Source of the DNA: Gammaproteobacteria bacterium
Lineage (GTDB): Bacteria; Pseudomonadota; Gammaproteobacteria; Chromatiales; Chromatiaceae
Length of the DNA: 64,000 nucleotides
Direction: 5' to 3'
NCBI GenBank assembly: GCA_020445405.1
Contig: JAGRGQ010000001.1
Coordinates: forward strand, 124,001 to 188,000
This document shows positions 26,588 to 35,961 of this stretch, in pieces. A program made the translations under genes and the position numbers. Every line of letters begins with the position of its first letter. Position 1 is the stretch's first letter. The notes beneath the pieces were generated by a model. It ran no database searches. It had not been told where the DNA came from and saw only the letters and a list, made by a program, of their open reading frames with translations.

Positions 26588-27227
26588 CGTTATCCTGATT
26601 CTGCAAGGCTCAATCGAATGCCCGGTGGCAGCTTTGTTGAGCGGTTACGGAAAAGTGTACTCTGCCAGAATGACGCGATTTTTTCACCGAATCGATCGGG
26701 TTGCGTCGACCGGTGAAACAGCGGGTGGCGCCGCGGGGAGCTCTGAAACGGAGCCGGCTTGATAGCGGAGAGCAGAGTGGGGCGGGGGGCGCGGAGCAGA
26801 CTGACGATCCGGATATACGGTTCCATTTTTCCATAAGATTCCGACACGATCGGCGTCGATCGGTTTTTTCAATTGCATTTGAAAAAAAAAGAGTGCAGCG
26901 GAACGCGGGAAACTTTCCCTGCCTCAGGCACCGCCCCCGGGGAATCGCCGGCGGGAACATCCGACTTGGCGGATAAGCGAATACACCGCCACCCATACTT
27001 GCGTCTGATCACTAAAATGTGTTTAATAAATTAAAATAAAAAATATTTATGTTTAATAAATGTGTATTTTTGGCCAGTAATGCAGCCTAGTATCACTTCG
27101 CGACTACCGCGGCGAATGAGAATCCGAGCGGTGCGTCGACGGCGCAGGTGTCGTTTGTTTTAACTGATATCCCGGCCCGTCCGGACCAACGTCCGTACCG
27201 GCCGGCTCAACCAGGGTGGATAATACG
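26588..27227. other. Intergenic region of about 640 bases with an AT-rich block
   Basis: I see no convincing gene here. The first 400 bases are GC-rich without codon structure in any frame. From about 27013 to 27075 the sequence turns strongly AT-rich and holds two copies of TGTTTAATAAAT (27020-27031 and 27050-27061), whose starts are 30 bases apart. This is the likely promoter and control region of the Na/Pi cotransporter downstream. On the minus side the region is the leader of the acyl-CoA ligase gene. Confidence 0.6.
27020..27061 (+). repeat. Direct 12-base repeat in AT-rich promoter region
   Basis: TGTTTAATAAAT occurs at 27020-27031 and exactly at 27050-27061, starts 30 bases apart (nearly three helical turns), in an AT-rich block that contrasts with its surroundings. 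The placement about 165 bases ahead of the phosphate cotransporter start suggests an operator or UP-like element. No match to a Pho box was recognised. Confidence 0.5.
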
Positions 27228-29033
27228 GTGCTGAAAAAATTTCTTCTCCCCATCATTCTGCTGGTGCTTGCATACGGTTTCTGGATAAGCCCCAATTTTA
27301 AGGCGATTGCAGCGGGCGTTGCCATCTTTCTGTTCGGCATGCTCTCTCTGGAGCAGGGATTTCAGGCTTTTACCGGGGGGGGACTGGAACGGCTGCTGCG
27401 GCGCACCACCTCCTCCACCGGCCGGAGCGTTCTGTTCGGTATCGTGAGCACCACGATCATGCAGTCCAGTTCTCTGGTCTCGGTCATCGCCATCTCGTTC
27501 CTCAGCGCCGGGCTGATCACGCTGGCTGCCGGAATCGGGATCATCTTCGGCGCCAACCTGGGCACCACCACGGGAGCGTGGCTGATTGCCGGCTTTGGTC
27601 TCAAGGTCAATATAGCCGCCTATGCGATGCCGATGCTGGCATTCGGCGTGATTCTGATATTTCAGTCATCCAAGTCGCTCAAGGGCATTGGATATATCCT
27701 GGCCGGGCTGGGTTTTCTGTTTCTCGGCATCCATTACATGAAAGAGGGTTTCGAGACCTTCAAAAACACCATCAATCTGGCTGAATACGCCATCGCCGGT
27801 TATCCTGGTGTGCTGATCTTTACCGGTATCGGTATCTTCGCCACTGTGGTGATGCAGTCGAGCCACGCCACGCTGGTGTTGACCATCACCGCGCTGGCAG
27901 CCGGTCAGATTACTTACGAGAACGGGCTAGGCCTGGCCATCGGTGCCAACATTGGCACCACGATCACCGCGATCCTGGGGGCAATGAGCGCCAATGAAGG
28001 CGGCAAGCGGCTGGCCGCCGCACACCTGGTGTTCAATGTGGTGACCGGCGTCATCGCGATCATCTTCATCTACCAGATCGTGGCGGTGGTTGATGCGACC
28101 GCCGGTGCTGTCGGCATTGCACCTGACGATTACACCCTGAAACTGGCGGTCTTCCATACGCTTTTCAATTTGCTGGGCATCATCGTGATGCTGCCGCTGA
28201 TGGGAAAACTGGTTGCCGGACTGATTAAATTCATCCCGGAGAAGAAGCCGGAAGTGGATCAGCCGAAGTACCTGACCGATGCATCTGCGGCATTCCCGGA
28301 GACGGCGCTGGAGGCGGTCCGCCTGGAGACCCAGCGGGTCTATGAGGCGGCGCTGCGTATCATCGGAGACGGGCTCGGCATGAGGAGGGAGGAGATTGTC
28401 TCCAGTCCGGATCTGGAGGAGGCGGTCGCGGCGCAGCCTCGCGTGCACGAATTTGATATCGACGCAATGTATGAGAAACACATCAAGGGGATCTACAGCG
28501 CCATCGTTGCCTTCATCAGCGGCACTGCCTTCTCCCGCCAGGAGGAGCACTCTTCTGGTCTGCGCTGGCTCCGAAACGCCTGTACCCGTATGGTGGAAGC
28601 CGTCAAGGATACGCATCATATTCAGGAGAACCTGATTGAATACGTCGACGCCGACAGTGAAAATCCGAAAATGAGAGAGCTGTACAACAGGATCCGGGTC
28701 CAGGTCGGACTGGTCATCCGCGGCCTGGAGGAGATGAGGGACTCCTCCACCGAGGTGGTGGATGCGCTCTCTCTGGACGCGCTTAAACTGCAGGTAAACG
28801 AGGAACAGGAGAGCATCAACCAGGTCATAGCCGAGATGATCAGCCAGCGCGCCATCACGCCCGCGATGGGATCCTCATTGATCAATGACAGCGGGTTCGC
28901 TTACGCTATCTCGGTGAACCTGATCGAGGCTGCGCAGAGCCTGTTTGTCAGCAGCGACCGTGATCTGGATCAGGCAGCACATGATGTCGTGCTGGATGAG
29001 GACGAACTCAAGCAGGTGCAGGCAGCCGGGTGA
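27228..29033 (+). CDS. Na+/phosphate cotransporter family protein with PhoU-like C-terminus
   Basis: This is a 601-residue inner-membrane protein of the NptA/PhoU type, which imports (or in some bacteria exports) phosphate with sodium. Two inverted-topology halves each carry the QSS signature: MQSSSLVSVIAISFLSAG followed by IIFGANLGTTTG, and MQSSHATLVLTITALAAG followed by AIGANIGTTITAILGAMSA. From about residue 350 on the protein is soluble and helical like PhoU. I chose the GTG at 27228 because AGGGTGGA ends 7 bases before it and the product then starts MLKKFLLPIILL. An in-frame GTG at 27216 is the alternative. The upstream region is AT-rich with a repeated 12-mer. A small charged protein follows 115 bases later. 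Confidence 0.92.
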   Translation: MLKKFLLPIILLVLAYGFWISPNFKAIAAGVAIFLFGMLSLEQGFQAFTGGGLERLLRRTTSSTGRSVLFGIVSTTIMQSSSLVSVIAISFLSAGLITLAAGIGIIFGANLGTTTGAWLIAGFGLKVNIAAYAMPMLAFGVILIFQSSKSLKGIGYILAGLGFLFLGIHYMKEGFETFKNTINLAEYAIAGYPGVLIFTGIGIFATVVMQSSHATLVLTITALAAGQITYENGLGLAIGANIGTTITAILGAMSANEGGKRLAAAHLVFNVVTGVIAIIFIYQIVAVVDATAGAVGIAPDDYTLKLAVFHTLFNLLGIIVMLPLMGKLVAGLIKFIPEKKPEVDQPKYLTDASAAFPETALEAVRLETQRVYEAALRIIGDGLGMRREEIVSSPDLEEAVAAQPRVHEFDIDAMYEKHIKGIYSAIVAFISGTAFSRQEEHSSGLRWLRNACTRMVEAVKDTHHIQENLIEYVDADSENPKMRELYNRIRVQVGLVIRGLEEMRDSSTEVVDALSLDALKLQVNEEQESINQVIAEMISQRAITPAMGSSLINDSGFAYAISVNLIEAAQSLFVSSDRDLDQAAHDVVLDEDELKQVQAAG

Positions 29034-29148
29034 CCGTGCCGGGTCTGAAACATTGAATGCAGGGTCGGTTGGTTCATCGCGGCGCTGTCGCCACCTCTCC
29101 TGCCGCGTACACAACACCAACCGTTGAACTGTTACAGGAGAATCTCTG

Positions 29149-29397
29149 ATGAAAAGAAAAAAATTACTCGAGGCACTTGCCGGCTGGCTGGACAAGGAAG
29201 GGCAGAAACAACGCGACCACCGTGAAGAACTTGAGGAGCTTCTGGAGAAATTGAAGAAAAAAGAGACAAACCTGGAACAGAAGCTGGAAAAGGAAAAAAA
29301 CAAAGGGAAGCACAAGCAGTTGAGTGATGCGCTCAGCATCGTCAGATTGCAGTATGCCAAAGGGGTGAAAGTGCTGGAGGGCCTGCAACAGGATTGA
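29149..29397 (+). CDS. Small highly charged coiled-coil protein, unknown function
   Basis: This is an 82-residue protein that I do not recognise. Nearly half of it is Lys, Glu, Arg and Asp in helical heptads (REELEELLEKLKKKE, LEQKLEKEKNKGKHK), so it is probably one long alpha-helical coiled coil with no membrane segment or signal. The ending (LSIVRLQYAKGVKVLEGLQQD) looks more structured. The start is well supported: CAGGAGA lies 8 bases before the ATG. It stands between the Na/Pi cotransporter and the DUF389 gene in the same direction. The cotransporter has a helical cytosolic PhoU-like tail, so a binding partner for that tail is a conceivable but untested role. Confidence 0.75.
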   Translation: MKRKKLLEALAGWLDKEGQKQRDHREELEELLEKLKKKETNLEQKLEKEKNKGKHKQLSDALSIVRLQYAKGVKVLEGLQQD

Positions 29398-29708
29398 CCG
29401 GTATCCACTCCGGAGAGCACCTAATCGAAGAGCCTGCATCTGCCGGGCTCAACGATCACTCCCTCCCTGCCGACCCGCTTCGGACAGACTGCGCCGCTCC
29501 AAGGAACTCATCCCGGTTTGCACCCGGCGGCACGCTTTTCCATTCGCATCCATGCTGGGGTATCCTGGGTGCGCACGCCGTACCTGCCGGATAGAGTATA
29601 ATCAGCCGCTGTTTCACCAGAGAAGATCTGACGGAAAGAGCGTTGTCGGAAATCCCCGCCGGCCAACGTCAGTCCGATATCCACGCTACCGGTCAGGTTT
29701 GAGGATCA
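29398..29708. other. Intergenic region of about 310 bases
   Basis: No gene is supported in either strand. A TATAAT at 29597-29602 lies about 105 bases ahead of the DUF389 gene, but no convincing -35 accompanies it at 16-18 bases. Confidence 0.5.
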
Positions 29709-30701
29709 ATGCGAATCGTAGAGATAATCACCCATACGAAGCACTCGGATGCCCTTGCGGGCATTGCCGAACATTTTGAGGTGGATGAGGTCTGGATCGG
29801 ATCGAAGAAGACCGACGACAGGCGCAGCTTCCGCATGCTGGTAGACGATGAGAAGCGTCAATCGGTGATCGATGCGCTGCAGAACCTGCTTGCCGCGACC
29901 GAGAATACCCGGATCATCATCCAGCCGGTGGATGCGGTGATCGGGCAGCCCAGGGAAGCGGAGGATGAGGAGCGACAAAAGCACAAACTGGTTGCAGCCA
30001 CCCGGGAAGAGCTCTACAGCCAGATCGAAAAAGGGGCCCGGCTTGACAACACCTTTCTGCTGTTGACGGTTTTGTCCACCATCGTCGCGACTATCGGCCT
30101 GATCAAGGACAATGTCGCAGCGATCATCGGCGCCATGGTGATCGCCCCGTTGCTGGGTCCCAACATTGCGCTGGCTTTCGCCGCATCGCTGGGGGACGGC
30201 GAGTTCATGCTGAGGGCGCTGAAGACCAATCTCGCCGGTGTACTGCTGGCCTTCGTTCTGGCGCTGACCATCGGGCTGATCTGGCCCGTCGGTATCGACA
30301 GCCATGAGATTATCTCGCGCACCTCCGTGGGATTGGACGACGTGGCGCTGGCGCTTGCATCCGGCGCGGCGGCGGTGCTTTCACTGACGACCGGGCTCTC
30401 CGCGACGCTGGTGGGCGTGATGGTGGCAGTGGCATTGCTGCCGCCGACAGCGACCGTCGGCCTGCTGCTGGGAAGTGGTCAGCCCGCACTCGCGAGCGGT
30501 GCCGCACTGATGCTGGCGGTGAATGTGATCTGCGTGCTGCTGTCAGCCATGCTGGTGCTGCTGATCAGAGGCGTAAAACCCCGCACCTGGTACGAAAGGA
30601 GTCAGGCAAAACAGTCGACGACTTTTTACTTTCTGCTGTGGGCAGGCCTGCTGGCAATGCTGATTGCAATTATTCTGCTGCGCGCACCCGATCCGCTCTA
30701 A
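29709..30701 (+). CDS. DUF389 / TIGR00341-family membrane protein
   Basis: This is a 330-residue protein with a soluble N-terminal domain (residues 1-110, starting MRIVEIITHTKHSDALAGIAEHF) followed by about six membrane segments. The hydrophobic part contains the family-typical GLIKDNVAAIIGAMVIAPLLGPNIALAFA and ATLVGVMVAVALLPPTATVGLLLG. The family is widespread in bacteria and archaea; a transport role is commonly assumed but not shown. TTGAGG shortly before the ATG can serve as ribosome site. It is preceded by genes for phosphate transport and converges with an MscS-type channel gene 47 bases after its stop. Nothing in the sequence identifies a substrate. Confidence 0.9.
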   Translation: MRIVEIITHTKHSDALAGIAEHFEVDEVWIGSKKTDDRRSFRMLVDDEKRQSVIDALQNLLAATENTRIIIQPVDAVIGQPREAEDEERQKHKLVAATREELYSQIEKGARLDNTFLLLTVLSTIVATIGLIKDNVAAIIGAMVIAPLLGPNIALAFAASLGDGEFMLRALKTNLAGVLLAFVLALTIGLIWPVGIDSHEIISRTSVGLDDVALALASGAAAVLSLTTGLSATLVGVMVAVALLPPTATVGLLLGSGQPALASGAALMLAVNVICVLLSAMLVLLIRGVKPRTWYERSQAKQSTTFYFLLWAGLLAMLIAIILLRAPDPL

Positions 30702-30748
30702 AATCAGTGACTGGGATCTGACTCCGGTATTTTCAGATTCTTCAAGTG

Positions 30749-32458
30749 TCAGCTCCGGTTGTGCAGGGTCAGCTGAGTAAATGGGATCTCCCAGTTGTTC
30801 TCGGTACAGGCATCGACACACCAGCGCTGAATCGCCCGCCGCAGACGGTTGTACAGCGGTGCCTGCACCCCCTTGAAGTCAGCCAGCACCACCAGGTCCA
30901 GAGAAGAGGTGTTGGCGGACTGGAATTCAACATTCAGCTGGATCAGATCCGGGCCGTAGCCTTCTGCTTCGATTCTTTTGAGCAGATGCTCTTTCAGTAT
31001 CTGCAGCATGCTGGTGGTGCTGATCGACTGCAGGTCGTAGCTGACACCGATTGTCTCTTTCAGCCGGAAATCGATGCTGAGGTTGCGCGGCGACTGGCTG
31101 AGAAAATCCTGGGTGACATAGGTTTTGTGCGCGCCGCCTCTCTCAACCAGTTCAACCAGTTCCTGGGAGATTCCCACGACCTTGCCCCTGACACCGTCGC
31201 TCAGCAGTACCCAGTCATCCTTTCTGCACGGAAACCACGGCTCATCCTTTCTCAGCGGTCTGGACTTAAGATCCACCAGCTGCTCGATAGCGATACGCTG
31301 GGTTATGCCGGCGTCCGGGTTTTCCAGCAGGCTGAAGATGTCGATCTTCTTGACCCGCCATGGCAGCGCCTCGTAAAAAATTCTCTCGCCTTCGCGTACC
31401 GATCCGATGTTCAGATAGATTCTTATCTGCTGCCAGTAGCGCGGGATCGCAGTCCTCAACGTCCACGCCGCACCCAACAACAGCAGCACGCCAAGGCTGA
31501 AAAGCACCCAGTCCTCGGCCACATAGAACACCACCATAGGTCCCGCAATCGTCAATACCACGGTGATGATCCGGTGCACCAGATCCATCAGCCTGATACG
31601 GAAACTCCGGTGTTCCAAACGGTATCCGGGAACCAGTCGTACAATCATTCTGTGGGAGAGACGCGACAGCAGCAAAATGACGAAAACCAGCAGCAGCGCC
31701 TGAGTAAGATATAGTCCGCGCTTTTGAAAAAAGGTTTTCAGGTAGGTCTGTGATGCATCGGAAAACGAGGTCTCCGCACTCTCAATCCGGCTCAACTGCA
31801 GTTCGAGCGCCTGCAGTTGACTCTCCATGTTGGCCAGATGACGTTTCCAGTCGTCCAGAATATCCTGCAGATTCGCTTTCAAAGATTTGTCTTTCGCCAG
31901 CTCGAGCAGTGCCGCGACATTCTCTATTGCCACCCTGGCCTTGGGGATTCTTGTCTTGTAGAAGGTAATCTCTTCACGAATGTCCGACTTCTTCCGGACT
32001 TCACTGGTCATATGCTTCATCTCCCTGACCACGGGTTCCATCAGGGAGAGCATTTCCGCCTGGAGATTGAACTCTTTCTCCTGCTTATTGCTGATTGCCG
32101 CGAAGCTGATTCCGGCGGCGATCTCGACAAAATTATCCTTGACAGTGTTCAGTTCCTTGAGCAACTCCCCCAGATCCCGCTGCAGCTCCTTTTTTTCCGA
32201 GTCGGAAGGCGAGGAGCGGAGTTGACGTTCTATCTCCTTGATCTGTGCTTCCCGGTCAGCGCGCAGCTTGGTGAACTTCTGCAGAGTGACGAGGGTATCG
32301 TTAACATCGCTCTGTTCCGCGGTAGTTTCCGTCTCCTGCGCCCATGCGCTGCTATTCAACAGCAGCATCAGAGCGAAAATCACCACTCCCGGGAGGTAAG
32401 CGGTACGAGCAGAAAATTGCAGTGGAAGTGATTTAAACAGAAGCTCTTTTATCGTCAT
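30749..32458 (-). CDS. MscS-like mechanosensitive channel family protein
   Basis: This is a 569-residue protein with a signal peptide or first helix (ARTAYLPGVVIFALMLLLNSSAWAQE), a coiled-coil periplasmic stretch to about residue 260, four or so membrane helices to about 370, and a cytosolic beta-rich domain. The C-terminal part resembles the MscS fold: KWLLSDGVRGKVVGISQEL-like strand, RNLSIDFRLKETIGVSYD and FQSANTSSLDLVVLADF. The glycine/alanine-rich pore helix of classic MscS is not obvious, so conduction properties could differ. I chose the ATG at 32458, which gives the signal peptide at once; a start at 32524 would precede it with 22 unlikely residues. It sits between a convergent DUF389 gene and zntB in a cluster of membrane transport genes. 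Confidence 0.72.
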   Translation of the reverse strand: MTIKELLFKSLPLQFSARTAYLPGVVIFALMLLLNSSAWAQETETTAEQSDVNDTLVTLQKFTKLRADREAQIKEIERQLRSSPSDSEKKELQRDLGELLKELNTVKDNFVEIAAGISFAAISNKQEKEFNLQAEMLSLMEPVVREMKHMTSEVRKKSDIREEITFYKTRIPKARVAIENVAALLELAKDKSLKANLQDILDDWKRHLANMESQLQALELQLSRIESAETSFSDASQTYLKTFFQKRGLYLTQALLLVFVILLLSRLSHRMIVRLVPGYRLEHRSFRIRLMDLVHRIITVVLTIAGPMVVFYVAEDWVLFSLGVLLLLGAAWTLRTAIPRYWQQIRIYLNIGSVREGERIFYEALPWRVKKIDIFSLLENPDAGITQRIAIEQLVDLKSRPLRKDEPWFPCRKDDWVLLSDGVRGKVVGISQELVELVERGGAHKTYVTQDFLSQSPRNLSIDFRLKETIGVSYDLQSISTTSMLQILKEHLLKRIEAEGYGPDLIQLNVEFQSANTSSLDLVVLADFKGVQAPLYNRLRRAIQRWCVDACTENNWEIPFTQLTLHNRS

Positions 32459-32597
32459 GGCACCAATACAATCGAATCCAATAAAAAAAAGAAACGCCGC
32501 CCGCCACCGTCGCCGGGAATTCACCCTCTATTTCCGGCAGCAGCCAGCATGAAGCCGAGTGGATAAACCGCCTGTCGATGGTCGGTGACTCCTCAGG

Positions 32598-33572
32598 TCA
32601 AAACCATTTCTTGCGTCGGAAAACGATGACCTGAATCACGATCAGGATGATCATGAAAATCACCACTTCGAGAAACCCGAGCGGGTCGTCCGCCAACGGT
32701 ATGCCACCCACATTGACGCCGAGCAGACCGGTCAGAAAGCCAAGCGGCAGGAACAGTCCGGCGACCAGGGAGAGTACATACATACGCGAGTTCATCTGCT
32801 CCGACAACCGGCTTGAAAGCTCTTCGTAGGCAACGCTGGCCCGGTCTCTGGCCGAGTCCAGATCCTCCACATGGCGGGTGATGGTATCCGAGGATTCCCG
32901 CAGTTGCAGCTTGTTTTTCTTGCTTAGCCAGGCTGCGTCGGCGGCGCTGAGCTTGTTCATTGCATCGCGCTGCGGCGCGATGTAGCGGCGCAGCATGATG
33001 ATTTCCCGGCGCAGATCGAGGATGTTTCCCCGACTCTCCTGGCCCATCTCCAGGATGATGTTCTCCTCCATGTCATCGATGCGCTCTTCGAGTCCGTTTA
33101 TCACGTCGATCATGCGCTCGATCAACCTTTCAGCCAGCATGGCGGTCAATTCACCGCCGGTACGCGGGCCATCGCCACGCTCGAGCGATTGAACCAGATC
33201 CGAGATGCTTAACAGCTGACGCCGCCTGGTGCTTATTATCCGCTCCGCGGTACAGAAAAGGCGGACGGACACCATATCCTCCGGTTCCGATCCGGGATTG
33301 CAGTTGACCCCGCGCAGGCTGAGCAGCAGTCCCTCGTCAATCGATTCGCACCTGGGCCGGGTTTCGTCGGCGGTCAGCGCTTCCGCAATCAACGAATCCA
33401 ATCCGCTCTCCCGCATCAGCCATCGGTGCGTCCCCTCCTGGGTAAAATCCAGATGCACCCACAGTGTGCCCTGATCGGGATTCCAGTTGCGGATGCCGGC
33501 CCAGTCCAGCGCTGCGCCGCCCCCCTTGCCATCCAGCAGAAAAGCGTTGAGAAGCCCATCATTTATCGTCAT
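32598..33572 (-). CDS. zntB: CorA-family zinc transporter ZntB
   Basis: This 324-residue member of the CorA 2-TM-GxN superfamily forms a pentameric channel. After a large cytosolic domain with a long helix (residues about 150-260) come two membrane helices at the C-terminus. The pore motif is GVN in GLLGVNVGGIP, followed by a last helix with FMIILIVIQVIVF and the basic ending RRKKW. ZntB proteins are related to CorA but move zinc, and the E. coli enzyme was found to import Zn2+ with protons. The motif GVN instead of GMN supports ZntB over CorA. AGAGG lies about 8 bases before the ATG. The gene is in the same direction as the MscS-like gene and the unknown exported protein upstream, so cotranscription is possible. 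Confidence 0.85.
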   Translation of the reverse strand: MTINDGLLNAFLLDGKGGGAALDWAGIRNWNPDQGTLWVHLDFTQEGTHRWLMRESGLDSLIAEALTADETRPRCESIDEGLLLSLRGVNCNPGSEPEDMVSVRLFCTAERIISTRRRQLLSISDLVQSLERGDGPRTGGELTAMLAERLIERMIDVINGLEERIDDMEENIILEMGQESRGNILDLRREIIMLRRYIAPQRDAMNKLSAADAAWLSKKNKLQLRESSDTITRHVEDLDSARDRASVAYEELSSRLSEQMNSRMYVLSLVAGLFLPLGFLTGLLGVNVGGIPLADDPLGFLEVVIFMIILIVIQVIVFRRKKWF

Positions 33573-33601
33573 CAGATTACCTCTTTACAGTGGAGTCCAA
33601 G

Positions 33602-34489
33602 CTAATCCAGCATTTTTCCGGTCAGCAGGTTTATCTCTCCCAACAGCTGCTGGGTCTCCGGGGTTGCAAATAGCCGCCGGTTTTTGAGCTGGTACTTCAA
33701 CGTGACCGCTTTTTCGGGCGGAGCGGACGCTTTTTCCATAGACGATCTGGTGGTTTCGAGGACTGTCATCGTGATATACAATCCCTGCCGCCCGTCCGCC
33801 AACCGCCCTTGGCGCATCTCCGTCGGAATCACCGATATGATTTCGTTCGTATGTGCGGCACTATTATCATACCAGCGCAGCAGTCGCCATCGGGTGATCT
33901 CCCGCTTCGATATCTCCATCGCCGATATGTGCCCGATAACCTCGCCCTGGGCCATATCCGCCTCGCTGCATACCAGCAGACTGCGTGGGCCCCTGCCATT
34001 GAAAACCAGACAATCATTCAGACGAAAGCCTGGTTTGTAATAGATCAGTGACAGTGGCTGGTCGGGGTGCTTCGCGATCGGTTTCGAACCCGGAACAGCT
34101 GCAGCCGAACCGGGTAGAGGTGCCGGTTGGGCTTTTGCCAACAGAATTGCGCCACCGAATCCGGCGAAGTGCGCTTCGCAACCCGCGGTATCCACGATCC
34201 ACTCCTCACCGCTGCCGGCACCGGTGAAACGACCGCGTATCGGAGGCCCGACTTCAAATCCGGAATCGGCACCCGCGTTTCCGGTAAACGCCGGGCAGGT
34301 GCTGCAAATCAATCCACCGGCACGCTTTTCGAATCCGCCGTCGCCGCATACCGCACTGCCGATGGCCTGCATGTCGGCTGCCGACATTGCCGGTTGTTGC
34401 GCGGTGATGCGCCAGTCGTCCGAGTCGGCATGGATATGGCTCCATGTGCCGAAAACAAACAAAACTATAGTGCTGAGGGATCTGATCAT
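33602..34489 (-). CDS. Exported protein of unknown function
   Basis: This is a 295-residue protein I do not recognise. It begins with a signal peptide (MIRSLSTIVLFVFGTWSHIHA) and is otherwise soluble. Four cysteines cluster in the N-terminal part (SAVCGDGGFEKRAGG, ICSTCP, GCEAHFAGFGG), and another two occur near LNDCLVF and LLVCSEADMAQG. Disulfide bonds or a metal site are therefore possible. The pattern of short strands around IGHISAMEI and RQGLYITMTVLE suggests a beta-rich fold. I chose the ATG at 34489 because AAGGAAAT precedes it and the signal peptide starts there. It lies 29 bases upstream of zntB in the same direction, so a periplasmic role coupled to metal handling can be imagined, but nothing proves it. 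Confidence 0.6.
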   Translation of the reverse strand: MIRSLSTIVLFVFGTWSHIHADSDDWRITAQQPAMSAADMQAIGSAVCGDGGFEKRAGGLICSTCPAFTGNAGADSGFEVGPPIRGRFTGAGSGEEWIVDTAGCEAHFAGFGGAILLAKAQPAPLPGSAAAVPGSKPIAKHPDQPLSLIYYKPGFRLNDCLVFNGRGPRSLLVCSEADMAQGEVIGHISAMEISKREITRWRLLRWYDNSAAHTNEIISVIPTEMRQGRLADGRQGLYITMTVLETTRSSMEKASAPPEKAVTLKYQLKNRRLFATPETQQLLGEINLLTGKMLD

Positions 34490-34584
34490 GCAGGCATTTC
34501 CTTCAAAAGCCAAAGTCAGTGGAGAACAAGGGTGATAAATGCAGTTTACTGCAATTACCGTTTCCGGCCGGAGGGTGGATCGGC

Positions 34585-35961
34585 CTACGGGTCGGATCGC
34601 TCAGCAGTTTTTCCGGAAGTAAAATAGAGCCAGAGAAATCCCGATACCCCAGCCAGTACAGATGCCAGGAGAACGCCGGTTTTAGCCATCAAAAGATCCT
34701 CGGCATGGTGGGCAAATCCCAGTTCCGCAATGAATATCGACATGGTAAAGCCGATGCCCCCCATCAGTGCGACGCCGACAATGTGCCTGAAGTTGACGCC
34801 GGAGGGCAGGGATGTCATGCCCAGTCTGACGGCTATCCAGGTAAAGCCGGCGATGCCGATCAGTTTTCCAAACAGCAAACCGGCGGCAATTCCCACCGAT
34901 ACCGGATGCGTCACGATATTGCCGGACGATGACCAGTCGATCGGGATGCCCGCATTGGCCAGAGAGAAGATGGGAATGACGATGTAGGCGGATGGCAGAT
35001 GCATCTTGTTTTCCAGGATCTGCGCGGGTGCCTGCACCAGCTGAACACCTTCCGCCAAGGCTTGAACCCGGGAACGCAGTTGATGGTTCCTGACGATATT
35101 CTCTTCGCGCAGATACTCCTGTCTGATCTGTCTCACCATCTCCCTGATCTGTGCCACGAAGCGTTCCGGATCGTATTTCGGGCGCATGGGTATGGTGAAG
35201 GCAAGAAAGATACCCGCGAGGGTCGCATGGACACCGCTTTTCAATACCGCGATCCAGAGCAACAGACCCAGCAGCACGTAAGGCAGAGGGCGCCGTATTC
35301 CACCGAGATTCAATGCCACCAGCAGCGTCAGTATGCCGGCTGCGAAAGCCAGTGCCGTGATATTGAGCGTTTCCGTATAGAACAGCGCAATGACCACGAC
35401 CGCACCCAGATCATCCACGATCGCCAGCGCCACCAGAAACGTGAGCAGATTTTTCGGAACCCTGTTGCCCAGCAGCGCAAGCGCGCCCAGAGCAAAGGCT
35501 ATGTCCGTTGCCATCGGCACACCCCAGCCATCGAGGGTATGCCCTGTCGGATTGATGGCGATATAGATGATAACCGGTACCAGCATGCCGCCCAGAGCTG
35601 CAATCACCGGCAGCAGGGCCTGTATCGGATCGGCCAGTTCCCCCACCAGTATCTCCCGTTTGAGTTCCAGCCCGATCACGAAAAAAAACAGCGCCATCAA
35701 CCCGTCATTGATCCAGTGGTGCACTGTCTTGGACAACTGGAACCCCTCCATGCCGACGGTAAACGGCGTTCCCAGCAGGCGAAAATAGGCGTCACTCCAC
35801 TGACTGTTGGCAAGATAGAGCGCCGCAATCGCACACAGCATGAGTAGAACGCCGCTGGTGGTCTGTCGATGGATAAAATCTTCCAGAGGCGTCAATACAC
35901 GGTCGAAAGCCCGCTCCCACGGGGCGATGTACTCTTTTCCTCTGCCTGTCATTTTTCTCAT
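34585..35961 (-). CDS. nhaA: Na+/H+ antiporter NhaA
   Basis: NhaA is an inner-membrane antiporter that expels sodium in exchange for protons, keeping pH and salt balance. The 458-residue product shows the family markers: GLMALFFFVIGLELKREI, the TDIAFALGALALLG helix, and AIVDDLGAVVVIALFYT with the two adjacent Asp residues that bind the ion. Near the C-terminus is GVALMGGIGFTMSIFIAEL. It is longer than E. coli NhaA (388) because of a short N-terminal extension and an extra hydrophilic loop of about 45 residues near the middle (PKYDPERFVAQIREMVRQIR). The ATG at 35961 was chosen; a TTG at 35988 would add nine residues. An intergenic repeat copy lies ahead of it. Sodium export fits a marine or saline habitat and the sodium-linked phosphate carrier nearby. 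Confidence 0.95.
   Translation of the reverse strand: MRKMTGRGKEYIAPWERAFDRVLTPLEDFIHRQTTSGVLLMLCAIAALYLANSQWSDAYFRLLGTPFTVGMEGFQLSKTVHHWINDGLMALFFFVIGLELKREILVGELADPIQALLPVIAALGGMLVPVIIYIAINPTGHTLDGWGVPMATDIAFALGALALLGNRVPKNLLTFLVALAIVDDLGAVVVIALFYTETLNITALAFAAGILTLLVALNLGGIRRPLPYVLLGLLLWIAVLKSGVHATLAGIFLAFTIPMRPKYDPERFVAQIREMVRQIRQEYLREENIVRNHQLRSRVQALAEGVQLVQAPAQILENKMHLPSAYIVIPIFSLANAGIPIDWSSSGNIVTHPVSVGIAAGLLFGKLIGIAGFTWIAVRLGMTSLPSGVNFRHIVGVALMGGIGFTMSIFIAELGFAHHAEDLLMAKTGVLLASVLAGVSGFLWLYFTSGKTAERSDP

Noticed and set aside
26610-26996. Possible small gene in the spacer before the Na/Pi cotransporter
   Set aside because: The frame is Arg/Pro/Ser-rich with no ribosome site or family feature, and other frames are equally open.
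27001-27080. Origin-like AT-rich repeats (iterons)
   Set aside because: Only two copies are present, no DnaA-box cluster was seen and no replication gene is nearby.
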